A stretch of DNA of 5,334 bases from an uncultured Lachnospiraceae bacterium (GCA_945485625.1 CALYSH010000125.1:1-5334), one strand, 5' to 3'. Shown: positions 1-5,334, counted from the first letter of the stretch. Translations and numbers: made by a program. Notes: a model not told the origin generated them from the letters alone.

Positions 1-2
1 TA

Positions 3-83
3 ACAAATGTATTTCGGGGCGCCTTCCAAATATCAGAACAAGCCAAATGCCCCCATGATTACATTAAGGACAGTATAACATAA
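3..83 (+). CDS. Possible C-terminal tail of a convergent plus-strand gene (partial)
   Basis: A plus-strand frame is open from the left edge and ends with TAA at 81-83, giving about 26 residues (ending DYIKDSIT). The stop lies directly against the inverted repeat at 82-118, as expected if a convergent gene shared that terminator. The other two plus frames have stops at 57-59 and 76-78, and the minus frames close quickly. I do not recognise the peptide, and 81 bases of open frame can easily occur by chance, so this is a weak call. The alternative is that 1-81 is plain intergenic DNA. Confidence 0.2.
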   Translation, partial: TNVFRGAFQISEQAKCPHDYIKDSIT

Positions 84-118
84 AAAATGCAACTCGCAAA
101 GAGCGAATTGCATTTTTT
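82..118 (-). terminator. Rho-independent terminator ending the scpAB-carboxypeptidase operon
   Basis: This is an inverted repeat with arms 82-97 and 103-118 and a 5-base loop. It has 16 pairs including a core GCAA/TTGC and CGC/GCG, flanked by A6 and T6. The one imperfect position (93 with 107) is C-A on the plus strand but G-U in minus-strand RNA, so the stem is fully paired only when read leftward. Orientation and position, about 30 bases after the carboxypeptidase stop, fit termination of the minus-strand operon. The A6/T6 symmetry would let it also work on a rightward transcript. A smaller 5-bp hairpin (134-138 with 146-150) overlaps the carboxypeptidase stop codon just before it. Confidence 0.85.
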
Positions 119-148
119 CGCAAGATTTTTAACGAGGGATTTTTGCCC

Positions 149-1519
149 TCAAAGCAGGAATGTCTCTAACAACCGTTCCAGGTGCCAGAGGAAATCCTCC
201 CGCAGCACAGTTTCTTCTATGACCAGAAGGTCCTGTCTCCACACCTCATCGCCGATACAGTAATCCACCTTTCCCACCACACTCCCCGCATAAACAGGCG
301 CCCTGAGGGTCTGCTTCAGATAGCATTTCCTTACCACCTGCTCCTCCTCTCTCATGAGCACCTCGGTGCATTGATTCTCCTCCGGTTTCTCAAAAACCAC
401 CGGTGTTACATAAGCCCTCTCTTCGGGATTCTCACACCGGCCTCCCTCCACCGGGATAGGTTTTAAGATTTTATCATAATATTCCCTGCTTCCCTCCGTG
501 ATGTTCCGCTTTTCAAATTTTTCCAGTCCGTAATTCATCAGGGTTCTGGTATCGGACCATTTATAGGTTTTGTGATTGGGCCAGCCGCAGGCCAGAAGCG
601 CCACCACAAGCACCTTCCCGTCCCGTTTTAAGGCTCCCACATAGCAGTACCCCGCCTTGTTGGTAAACCCGGTTTTCCCGCTGATCATTCCCTCCATCAT
701 CTGTAAAAAAGCGTTATGATTGGAGCAGGAAAAAAATCTGCGGTTTGCGGAAAAGCTGTAATGTGCGGTCCCGGTGATCTTCAAAAACTCAGCTGCCTTC
801 GGGGATTCCAGAATACAATATCTCATAATTCGTGCCAGCTCCGTTGCGGTTGTCATATGCTCCTTCCGAATTGTCTCCCCCTTTTCATTTGTCCATTCCA
901 CCGCTCCGTCCAGTCCGTTTGGCGTCACGAAGAAGGTTTGGGTCAGTCCCAGTTCTTTCGCCTTCTCATTCATCTTCTCTGCGAAGGCTCCCACGGCGCA
1001 CTTACTCTCCTCCGGGGTACGGGATCCTGCATCCGCGATGTTGTCCCCACTGTCCTGTTCTTTCCCTCCCACATGCTCCGCCAGCACCACGGCGGAATCA
1101 TTGTGGGATTCCAGCATCAGAGAATACAACAGATCCTCCACACGGTATTCTTCCCCCTTGCGCACATTTAGCTTCACCTGCGGCTGGGAGGCCGCATAGG
1201 AAGATACCTGTGCCACCTCATTTCCATCCACCGATTCCAGCACCAGAATACAGGTCATGATTTTGGTGGTACTTGCCATGGCCATGGGTTCATCTGCATT
1301 CCTTCCATACAATACCCTGCCGGATTCCCCATCCATCAGTACCGCCCCTGTGGCATACAGGCGAAGTTCCTCCGTTTCTTTGGCAGCGCACACGGCTCCA
1401 CCCGCCCGGCCCAATACAAGCATGCATACAAAAAGCCCGCAAAGAAAGCGTTTCCACTTTCCTGCAGGCCCATATACTCTCCATATCATCCTATTCACAA
1501 GCTTCATTGAATCATCCAT
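149..1519 (-). CDS. Exported D-alanyl-D-alanine carboxypeptidase (peptidase S11, PBP5-like)
   Basis: Penicillin-binding D,D-carboxypeptidase that cleaves the terminal D-Ala from peptidoglycan pentapeptides outside the membrane. With the start at 1519 it has 456 residues. A basic N-region (KWKR) and hydrophobic core at about 24-46 end in AVCAA, a signal peptide. All S11 motifs are intact: STTK at 83-86 (nucleophile serine and lysine), SHN at 138-140, KTG at 282-284. A PBP5 C-terminal-type beta domain lies at about 385-440, followed by a short tail (DFLWHLERLLETFLL) that could be an amphipathic anchor. The open frame continues upstream to an ATG at 1750 inside scpB. I chose 1519 because AAGGAAG precedes it at good spacing and the signal peptide then sits near the N-terminus; ATG at 1507 is also possible. 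It follows scpB by 116 bp and ends the operon. A 20-25 residue insertion follows SHN. Its position resembles dacB of Bacillus subtilis after scpAB, but no sporulation role can be shown here. Confidence 0.93.
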   Translation of the reverse strand: MDDSMKLVNRMIWRVYGPAGKWKRFLCGLFVCMLVLGRAGGAVCAAKETEELRLYATGAVLMDGESGRVLYGRNADEPMAMASTTKIMTCILVLESVDGNEVAQVSSYAASQPQVKLNVRKGEEYRVEDLLYSLMLESHNDSAVVLAEHVGGKEQDSGDNIADAGSRTPEESKCAVGAFAEKMNEKAKELGLTQTFFVTPNGLDGAVEWTNEKGETIRKEHMTTATELARIMRYCILESPKAAEFLKITGTAHYSFSANRRFFSCSNHNAFLQMMEGMISGKTGFTNKAGYCYVGALKRDGKVLVVALLACGWPNHKTYKWSDTRTLMNYGLEKFEKRNITEGSREYYDKILKPIPVEGGRCENPEERAYVTPVVFEKPEENQCTEVLMREEEQVVRKCYLKQTLRAPVYAGSVVGKVDYCIGDEVWRQDLLVIEETVLREDFLWHLERLLETFLL

Positions 1520-1525
1520 CCCCAG

Positions 1526-1532
1526 CTTCCTT
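1526..1532 (-). promoter_or_regulatory. Ribosome binding site deciding the start of the second carboxypeptidase
   Basis: Minus strand AAGGAAG ends 6 bases before ATG at 1519 (AGGA core 8 bases away). It supports the start at 1519 over the far upstream ATG at 1750, which lies inside scpB and would put about 100 residues before the hydrophobic signal segment. A second ATG at 1507 has a GGATGGATGA stretch ahead of it and cannot be excluded. A 5-bp GC hairpin (1537-1541 with 1546-1550) lies just upstream of this site. Confidence 0.65.
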
Positions 1533-1635
1533 TTTGCCCGGCGTTCCGGGGTAACAACATCACCTTCCGTGATACGCCCGAGGGCAATCAGAGCAGGAAC
1601 GCGGCACACTACACTATATGATGTGCCTCTTCCGA

Positions 1636-2211
1636 TTATACTTCCAGATTCAGCTGAAGCTGCACCTCTTCCTGTGCCTGCTGCTTGAATTCCTCCAGCT
1701 GAACCGGATTCAATTCCGGCAGCTCCTCCAGACTCTTTACGCCAAAGCAACGTAAAAACTGCTCCGTGGTTCCGAAAAGCAGGGGTCTGCCCGGCGCGTC
1801 CAGCCTTCCCAGCTCCGTGATCAGATCATACTCCAGCAGCTTGTTGATTGCATGGTCACAGCTGACACCGCGGATTCGCTCAATATCCATTCTGGTAACC
1901 GGCTGCTTATATGCGATAATGGACAAGGTTTCGATTACCGTATCCGTAAGGGTCATCTTTCTGGGGTTTTTGGCAATCTGAATCAGATATTCATACATCT
2001 CCGGTTTCGTGCAAAGCTGCACGGAATCGTCAAACCATGCCAGCATGATTCCCCTGTTCTCCTCTTCATATTTTTGCTGCATCTCCTCCAGAATCTTTTT
2101 GGTGGTCCGCACGTTTTCACCGATTACTTCGGCCAGCTTACTGACTTCCACGCTCTCCCCCATGGTAAAAAGGATTGCCTCAATCACTGCCTCTTCCTGT
2201 ACTCTTTCCAT
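1636..2211 (-). CDS. scpB: Segregation and condensation protein ScpB
   Basis: Winged-helix subunit of the Smc-ScpAB condensin. A ScpB dimer binds the central part of the ScpA kleisin and helps regulate the Smc ATPase during chromosome compaction and segregation; it acts on the nucleoid. The 191-residue product is the usual ScpB length. The first winged helix spans roughly 6-75 (IEAILFTMGESVEVSKLAEV). The second, roughly 88-165, carries the family signature IIAYKQPVTR, then IERIRGV, LGRLDAPGRP and LLFGTTEQFL. The C-terminal tail is short and Gln/Glu rich. An in-frame ATG at 2232 would overlap the scpA stop (ATGA) and add seven residues, but it has no clear binding site; AGGAG at 2223-2219 stands 7 bases before ATG 2211, so I prefer 2211. 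Translational coupling to scpA is likely with either start. Confidence 0.96.
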   Translation of the reverse strand: MERVQEEAVIEAILFTMGESVEVSKLAEVIGENVRTTKKILEEMQQKYEEENRGIMLAWFDDSVQLCTKPEMYEYLIQIAKNPRKMTLTDTVIETLSIIAYKQPVTRMDIERIRGVSCDHAINKLLEYDLITELGRLDAPGRPLLFGTTEQFLRCFGVKSLEELPELNPVQLEEFKQQAQEEVQLQLNLEV

Positions 2212-2218
2212 ACGTCTG

Positions 2219-2223
2219 CTCCT
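2219..2223 (-). promoter_or_regulatory. AGGAG ribosome binding site of scpB
   Basis: AGGAG on the minus strand lies 7 bases before ATG 2211 and inside the overlap-start alternative beginning at 2232. It is the best Shine-Dalgarno match in the scpA-scpB junction and decides the start at 2211. The scpA stop codon (2229-2231) is just ahead of it, a layout typical of coupled translation. Confidence 0.7.
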
Positions 2224-2228
2224 GCCTG

Positions 2229-3044
2229 TCATGCCACATTGGACTCTATCATAATATCATCGAACAATTCTTCCTGACGGATACTGATTTTTCCAAGCTT
2301 CATCAGCTCCAAAATAATCAGGAAGGTAACAATTATCTCCGCCTTGCTCTCCTGTTTTTCCAGGAGCTTTCGGAAGCTGAAGGAATGATTGGTCATACAA
2401 ACAGCCTCCACATACAGCATTTTGGCTTCCATGTCAATCTCTTCCTTTTCAATCTTTCCGTACTGGCTTCGAATCGGGTCTATCTTATCCTCCTGTCTGC
2501 GTATCACCTGTCGGAAGATTTCATGCAGCTTATTCAGATTCATTCCCTCCACCAGTTCATCGTAGTTGATGGGAGGCTTATATGCAGCCACCTCTTCCGG
2601 GAGCTTCTGTTCACGGTACAGGGTTTTGGCCGCATCCACCTGCCTGTCCCGAAGCTCCGCAGACATATACTTATACATTTTGTATTCCAACAGCTTCTGG
2701 ACCAGCTCCGCTCTGGGATCCTCCTCTTCCCCCTCCTCGTTTACCTGGGCGGGAAGAAGCATTCTGCACTTAATATCCAGAAGGGTTGCCGCCATCACCA
2801 GAAACTCACTCATTACATCGCAGGTACGGGTATTCAGGGCTTCCCGGGCATCCGGCTCCTTCGATAAATCCTCCGCCTGTTCTGCGGCAGCGCTCTCCGC
2901 GGTCATCTGCCTTACATACTCCATATACTGCTCTGTGATTTCTACAATGGGGATATCATAAATATCCACCTTATTCTTTTCGATCAGATGAAGCAACAGG
3001 TCCAAGGGTCCCTCAAACGCTTCCAGTTTCACCGAAATAGCCAT
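2229..3044 (-). CDS. scpA: Segregation and condensation protein ScpA (kleisin)
   Basis: Kleisin subunit of bacterial condensin. Its N-terminal helices bind the Smc neck, its C-terminal winged helix binds the other Smc head, and the middle binds a ScpB dimer, closing the ring that organises chromosomes. The 271-residue product begins with the hallmark FEGPLDLLLHLI at 10-21, followed by VDIYDIPIVEITEQY (26-40). FLVMAATLLDIKCRMLLP lies at 81-98, then an acidic linker (EEGEEEDP, 103-110). The C-terminal winged helix (EIIVTFLIILELMKLGKI and on) runs from about 236 to 266. Compared with the Bacillus subtilis protein as I recall it, about 23-25 extra residues (Ala/Glu/Asp rich) separate the second and third conserved blocks at roughly 49-74. 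AGAGGA precedes the ATG by 7 bases. It starts 18 bases after the phosphoesterase stop. Confidence 0.97.
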   Translation of the reverse strand: MAISVKLEAFEGPLDLLLHLIEKNKVDIYDIPIVEITEQYMEYVRQMTAESAAAEQAEDLSKEPDAREALNTRTCDVMSEFLVMAATLLDIKCRMLLPAQVNEEGEEEDPRAELVQKLLEYKMYKYMSAELRDRQVDAAKTLYREQKLPEEVAAYKPPINYDELVEGMNLNKLHEIFRQVIRRQEDKIDPIRSQYGKIEKEEIDMEAKMLYVEAVCMTNHSFSFRKLLEKQESKAEIIVTFLIILELMKLGKISIRQEELFDDIMIESNVA

Positions 3045-3062
3045 ATTTCTATCCTCTTATTT

Positions 3063-3932
3063 CTACAATGGTTCAAAGCATAATACCCAGAGCTCCGCCG
3101 GATTAAACAGCCGGAAGGGTATGGTATGCTCTCCTAACCCCCTGTCCACCAGCATCGTGGATCCTCCCTTATGGAAAATCCCTCCGTCATACCTGGGAAA
3201 CAGTCTCACATTGGGCGACAACACTCCCTTTCCCCAGAAGGGCACCCGGACAATTCCTCCATGCACATGTCCGGAAAGAACCAGGTCTGCCCCCCAGGCC
3301 GCATAATTGGGGAAGTAATCCGGATTGTGAGCCAGCAGCACGGAATAAAACTCCTTCTTACACTCTCCCAGGGTATCCCTCAAATAGGAATCCTCCATAA
3401 CCGGAATCCGGAATCGAACATAAAACCGTTTGTCCATCTCCAGTCCGGTCACCCGGATTCCATATTCCTCAAGCAAGGTACTCTCATTCACCAGCGGGGC
3501 AATGCCGATTTCCTCAAATGCCTTTGCAAGCTTCTCCGCCATATCCCCATAGGTTCCCGGATACAGCTTCAGTCTCTGCTCATGATTGCCGTTCCCATAA
3601 CAGATTGGGCAGATTTCGGAAAGCTTTTTTAAAAACTCCAGAGTTTTTTCAAAGCTCTTCCCCGGTTTGGCGGTAATCATGTCCCCGGCAATCAAAATAA
3701 AGTCCGGTTCACACTCCCGAATTTTTGCAAGTAACAATTCATTATTTTTGCCGTACTGTTTATTATGCAGATCGGACAATACAACAGCCCTGCAGGGTTT
3801 CCGTATCCGGGAATCCCGCAGGGTCAATTTCTGAACCGTAAAACGAGTGGTGTCATACAGCATAAGCCACAGCATCGCAATAAACAGTACAATGAATAGG
3901 ATAAATAAATACATCAAAACTCTTTCCCACAT
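3063..3932 (-). CDS. Membrane-anchored calcineurin-like metallophosphoesterase (YkuE/YaeI-type)
   Basis: Predicted dinuclear-metal phosphoesterase of 289 residues. One hydrophobic helix at about 7-26 probably anchors it; lacking a clear cleavage site, it looks like an uncleaved membrane segment. The catalytic domain has every classic metal-ligand motif in order: SDLH at 53-56, GD at 83-84, GNHE at 115-118, the isolated His of LLAHNPDY at 202, and GHVHGG at 221-226. Proteins of this build are commonly annotated as YkuE or YaeI family. Known relatives act on lipid-linked or nucleotide phosphates, but the substrate here cannot be read from sequence. GGAAGGAA ends 9 bases before the chosen ATG; ATG at 3914 would shorten the N-terminus by six residues and keep the helix. 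It follows dacF by 44 bases and precedes scpA by 18 bases. The intact motifs argue for an active enzyme. Confidence 0.93.
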   Translation of the reverse strand: MWERVLMYLFILFIVLFIAMLWLMLYDTTRFTVQKLTLRDSRIRKPCRAVVLSDLHNKQYGKNNELLLAKIRECEPDFILIAGDMITAKPGKSFEKTLEFLKKLSEICPICYGNGNHEQRLKLYPGTYGDMAEKLAKAFEEIGIAPLVNESTLLEEYGIRVTGLEMDKRFYVRFRIPVMEDSYLRDTLGECKKEFYSVLLAHNPDYFPNYAAWGADLVLSGHVHGGIVRVPFWGKGVLSPNVRLFPRYDGGIFHKGGSTMLVDRGLGEHTIPFRLFNPAELWVLCFEPL

Positions 3933-3955
3933 GCCACCCTGTTCCTTCCGGGTGA

Positions 3956-3984
3956 ATTATACCATATTCTCAGCCATTATAAAA
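3956..3984 (-). promoter_or_regulatory. Probable extended -10 promoter of the phosphoesterase-scpAB operon
   Basis: The minus strand reads ATGGTATAAT: a perfect TATAAT at 3961-3956 with the TG of an extended -10 element at 3964-3963. Upstream, TTTATA (3983-3978, 16-base spacer) is a 4/6 match to the -35 consensus. Transcription would start near 3949, leaving a very short leader whose first bases include the GGAAGGAA ribosome binding site. A second TATAAT at 3981-3976 overlaps the dacF stop codon but lacks a good -35. The site could let scpAB be transcribed without dacF. The call is from consensus match only. Confidence 0.5.
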
Positions 3985-5149
3985 GAAAAAAACAAAGAGT
4001 TTTTTTCAGGTAGTCCACATATCCGGCCCGTTCCATATCCCGGTCATACAGGATGGGAACCGATCCGATTTTCTTCCCCTCCAGATAATACACGGCTTCC
4101 CCGGCCTGTTCCCCGGTCTTCACCGGTGCATCCACCTTCTCCGGAAGCTCCAGTCGTTTCTCTACGGAATCCAGTTTTCTTCCTTCCGTGTCCACATATC
4201 GAAATTCCCCTTCATAGCGAATGGGCACCCGGTCCTCCAGGCCTCCCACGATGGGTAAATCCTGCAATTTCTCCTGATTTTCATCCACATACAGCTTTAC
4301 CGTACCAGATCCATAGGTCAATAAGGTCTGTGCCTCAGAAAACCGTATCTTTGAGCTTTCTGACCCAAGCACCACCGCAATCAGGTCGATCCCGTCCTTC
4401 CTGGCCGTAGCACTGAGACAATATTTGGCCTTCCCGGTACAGCCGGTTTTCAGCCCTGTAGTGTACTGATACTGTTTTAACAGTTTATTGGTACTGCTTA
4501 AGCCAAAACGGCTCTCCCCCTGCTTGGTCACGTGGGTTATATCCTCCATCCAAATTTGTGTGTAACCATAGATTTCCGGATATTTGGTGATCAGCTCCCT
4601 GGACATGATGGCCACATCTCTTGCCGTAGTATAATGGTCATCCGAGTCTGTCAGTCCGCAGCAGTCCACAAAATGTGTATTCACCATTCCAAGCAGAAAA
4701 GCCTTTTCATTCATCTTTTCCACAAAAGCCTCTTCACTTCCGGCTATATGCTCTGCCACCGCCACGGATGCATCATTCCCGGAGGAAACCGCAATGCATT
4801 TCAACATAGTATCCAGGGTCTGAACCTCTCCCTGGGCCAGATACACCTGTGAGCCACCCATTTTGCTGGCATTCTCACTGACAAGCACCTGATCCGAAAG
4901 GGAAGCATTCCCCGCCTTTATCTGTTCCATTGTAAGAAGCATTGTCATGACCTTGGTTACACTGGCCGGGCTCCTCTTGATATCCGCCCCCTGTTCAAAT
5001 ATGACACGTCCCGTGGATGCCTCCATCAAAATGGCCGACTCTGTTGTAATCTCCACATAAGCCTTACTATGTAGCGGCATCCCAAGCATCAGGGCAATAC
5101 ATAATAAAATCCCCAAAAGACTGTGATACCGTTTTCGAATTCTGTGCAT
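3977..5149 (-). CDS. dacF: Exported D-alanyl-D-alanine carboxypeptidase, DacF-like
   Basis: Low-molecular-weight penicillin-binding protein of peptidase family S11, trimming the last D-Ala of peptidoglycan side chains at the outer face of the membrane. It has 390 residues, close to Bacillus DacF. A basic start (MHRIRKRYH) and hydrophobic core lead to a cleavage site near SKA-Y (30). Motifs are complete: SVTK at 63-66, SGN at 123-125, KTG at 234-236. DacF-typical stretches are MGGSQVYLAQGE (97-108) and SGNDASVAVAEHIAGSEE (123-140). A PBP5-type C-terminal domain (about 285-370) ends in AGYVDYLKKTLCFFLL, a likely amphipathic membrane anchor. It has several cysteines (C163-C164, C237 just after KTG, C244), unusual for an exported protein but compatible with an anaerobe. 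The T-tract of a hairpin abuts its ATG. Bacillus dacF is a forespore gene; I see no sporulation promoter here, so that role is untested. Confidence 0.95.
   Translation of the reverse strand: MHRIRKRYHSLLGILLCIALMLGMPLHSKAYVEITTESAILMEASTGRVIFEQGADIKRSPASVTKVMTMLLTMEQIKAGNASLSDQVLVSENASKMGGSQVYLAQGEVQTLDTMLKCIAVSSGNDASVAVAEHIAGSEEAFVEKMNEKAFLLGMVNTHFVDCCGLTDSDDHYTTARDVAIMSRELITKYPEIYGYTQIWMEDITHVTKQGESRFGLSSTNKLLKQYQYTTGLKTGCTGKAKYCLSATARKDGIDLIAVVLGSESSKIRFSEAQTLLTYGSGTVKLYVDENQEKLQDLPIVGGLEDRVPIRYEGEFRYVDTEGRKLDSVEKRLELPEKVDAPVKTGEQAGEAVYYLEGKKIGSVPILYDRDMERAGYVDYLKKTLCFFLL
3985..4007 (-). repeat. A/T-rich perfect inverted repeat at the 3' end of dacF
   Basis: Perfect 9-bp arms (3985-3993 and 3999-4007, G-A7-C against G-T7-C) around a 5-base loop lie inside the last codons of dacF, followed on the minus strand by CTTTTATAAT. 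In leftward RNA this forms a weak hairpin whose second arm is a U7 run. It could act as a partial terminator between dacF and the operon downstream, but with only two G-C pairs it would be much weaker than the terminator at 82-118. The Lys-Lys-Thr-Leu-Cys-Phe-Phe codons impose part of this composition. Confidence 0.4.
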
Positions 5150-5200
5150 AAAAAAGCCACGCTCCCATTCCTGTTCTAATACAGAATATGGCGGCGTGAC
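5150..5200 (-). terminator. Hairpin plus T6 directly before dacF (terminator or attenuator-like)
   Basis: Read on the minus strand, GTCACGC (5200-5194) pairs with GCGTGGC (5162-5156), one pair being G-U. Then CCAT (5191-5188) pairs with ATGG (5168-5165) and TTCTG (5186-5182) with CAGGA (5173-5169), separated by a 2x2 internal loop and one bulged base. The loop is 5181-5174. T6 (5155-5150) follows the stem at once and runs straight into the dacF ATG at 5149. It has the form of an intrinsic terminator for the gene upstream. The only Shine-Dalgarno-like sequences for dacF (AGGA, GGGAG) lie in its 3' arm. Confidence 0.65.
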
Positions 5201-5213
5201 CTGGAATAGACCT

Positions 5214-5333
5214 TTACTTTTTATTCCGGAATACCTTTTTTAACTGGGTAATATAATCTATACCCACAATTAACAGAATCACGCAGATAAAAATAATTCC
5301 AACCCTTCGCTCCACCAGATCAGCAACCATCAT
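5214..5333 (-). CDS. Small membrane protein or C-terminal end of a gene cut by the window edge
   Basis: A minus-strand frame runs from the right edge to TAA at 5216-5214. From the first ATG (5333) it encodes 39 residues; a second ATG follows at once (5330). The peptide has a charged start (ADLVERR), one hydrophobic segment (VGIIFICVILLIVGI, about 11-25) and a basic tail ending QLKKVFRNKK, the layout of a single-span membrane protein. The window stops one base before the ATG, so it may be the C-terminus of a longer gene, and no ribosome binding site can be checked. I do not recognise it. It lies 64 bases before dacF in the same direction, with the hairpin at 5150-5200 between them. It could be co-transcribed with dacF if the hairpin is leaky. 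Confidence 0.55.
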   Translation of the reverse strand: MMVADLVERRVGIIFICVILLIVGIDYITQLKKVFRNKK

Positions 5334-5334
5334 T

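Noticed and set aside
716..1260. Three overlapping plus-strand frames of about 140-150 codons
   Set aside because: They occupy different frames opposite the conserved S11 catalytic domain, so at most shadows; their Ser/Pro/Cys-rich translations are typical of antisense reading.
1537..1550. GC-rich hairpin in the scpB-carboxypeptidase gap as a terminator
   Set aside because: The stem is only 5 bp and is followed on the coding strand by A residues, not a T-tract.
1635..1640. TATAAT on the minus strand at the scpB stop as a promoter for the second carboxypeptidase
   Set aside because: No -35-like hexamer 16-18 bases upstream and no extended TG; the match comes from the GTA TAA T context of the stop codon.
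2175..2867. Plus-strand open frame of 230 codons antisense to scpA and scpB
   Set aside because: It lies wholly opposite two well-recognised genes, has no family motif and no clear ribosome binding site; it is a codon-bias shadow.
3847..4410. Plus-strand open frame of 187 codons across the dacF-phosphoesterase junction
   Set aside because: Proline/serine rich translation antisense to dacF and to a good minus-strand promoter; no recognisable domain.
5174..5187. TGTATTAG as a dacF promoter -10 element within the hairpin loop
   Set aside because: Only a partial match, no spacer base between TG and the hexamer, and no acceptable -35 at 16-18 bases upstream.
1..5334. Mobile element, CRISPR array, tRNA or toxin-antitoxin system
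   Set aside because: No direct repeats, transposase-like frame, cloverleaf or small paired genes seen; composition and coding strand are uniform throughout.

Overview
The window is compact, conserved chromosome on the minus strand: six minus-strand reading frames, one of them cut by the right edge. The gene order, Gram-positive-type ribosome binding sites (AGGAG, AAGGAA), U-tract terminators and two exported D,D-carboxypeptidases around scpA-scpB point to a Firmicute. Moderate GC and the protein style suggest class Clostridia, plausibly Lachnospiraceae. That placement is inference, because no rRNA or other marker is present.

Layout in transcription order, right to left. (1) 5333-5214: the end, or the whole, of a small membrane protein. 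(2) 5200-5150: a stem-loop with a T-tract that abuts the next start codon. (3) 5149-3977: DacF-like D-alanyl-D-alanine carboxypeptidase. (4) 4007-3956: an A/T-rich inverted repeat at the end of dacF, followed by a consensus extended -10 promoter. (5) 3932-3063: membrane-anchored calcineurin-type metallophosphoesterase. (6) 3044-2229: scpA. (7) 2211-1636: scpB. (8) 1519-149: a second, divergent D-alanyl-D-alanine carboxypeptidase. (9) 118-82: a near-ideal rho-independent terminator. Bases 1-83 hold only a possible tail of a convergent plus-strand gene.

Function: ScpA (kleisin) and ScpB (its winged-helix partner) form the Smc-ScpAB condensin that compacts and segregates the chromosome. The two carboxypeptidases remove the terminal D-Ala from peptidoglycan pentapeptides outside the membrane and so limit cross-linking. 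The metallophosphoesterase has intact metal-binding motifs, but its substrate cannot be told from sequence. Short spacings (18 bp phosphoesterase-scpA, 17 bp scpA-scpB with the chosen start, 116 bp scpB-carboxypeptidase) support one operon from about 3950 to the terminator at 82-118. dacF may be expressed separately.

I found no mobile element, CRISPR array, tRNA, rRNA or obviously new system. The most interesting points are the hairpin that buries the dacF ribosome-binding region, lineage-specific-looking insertions in ScpA and in the second carboxypeptidase, and the two carboxypeptidases flanking a condensin operon.
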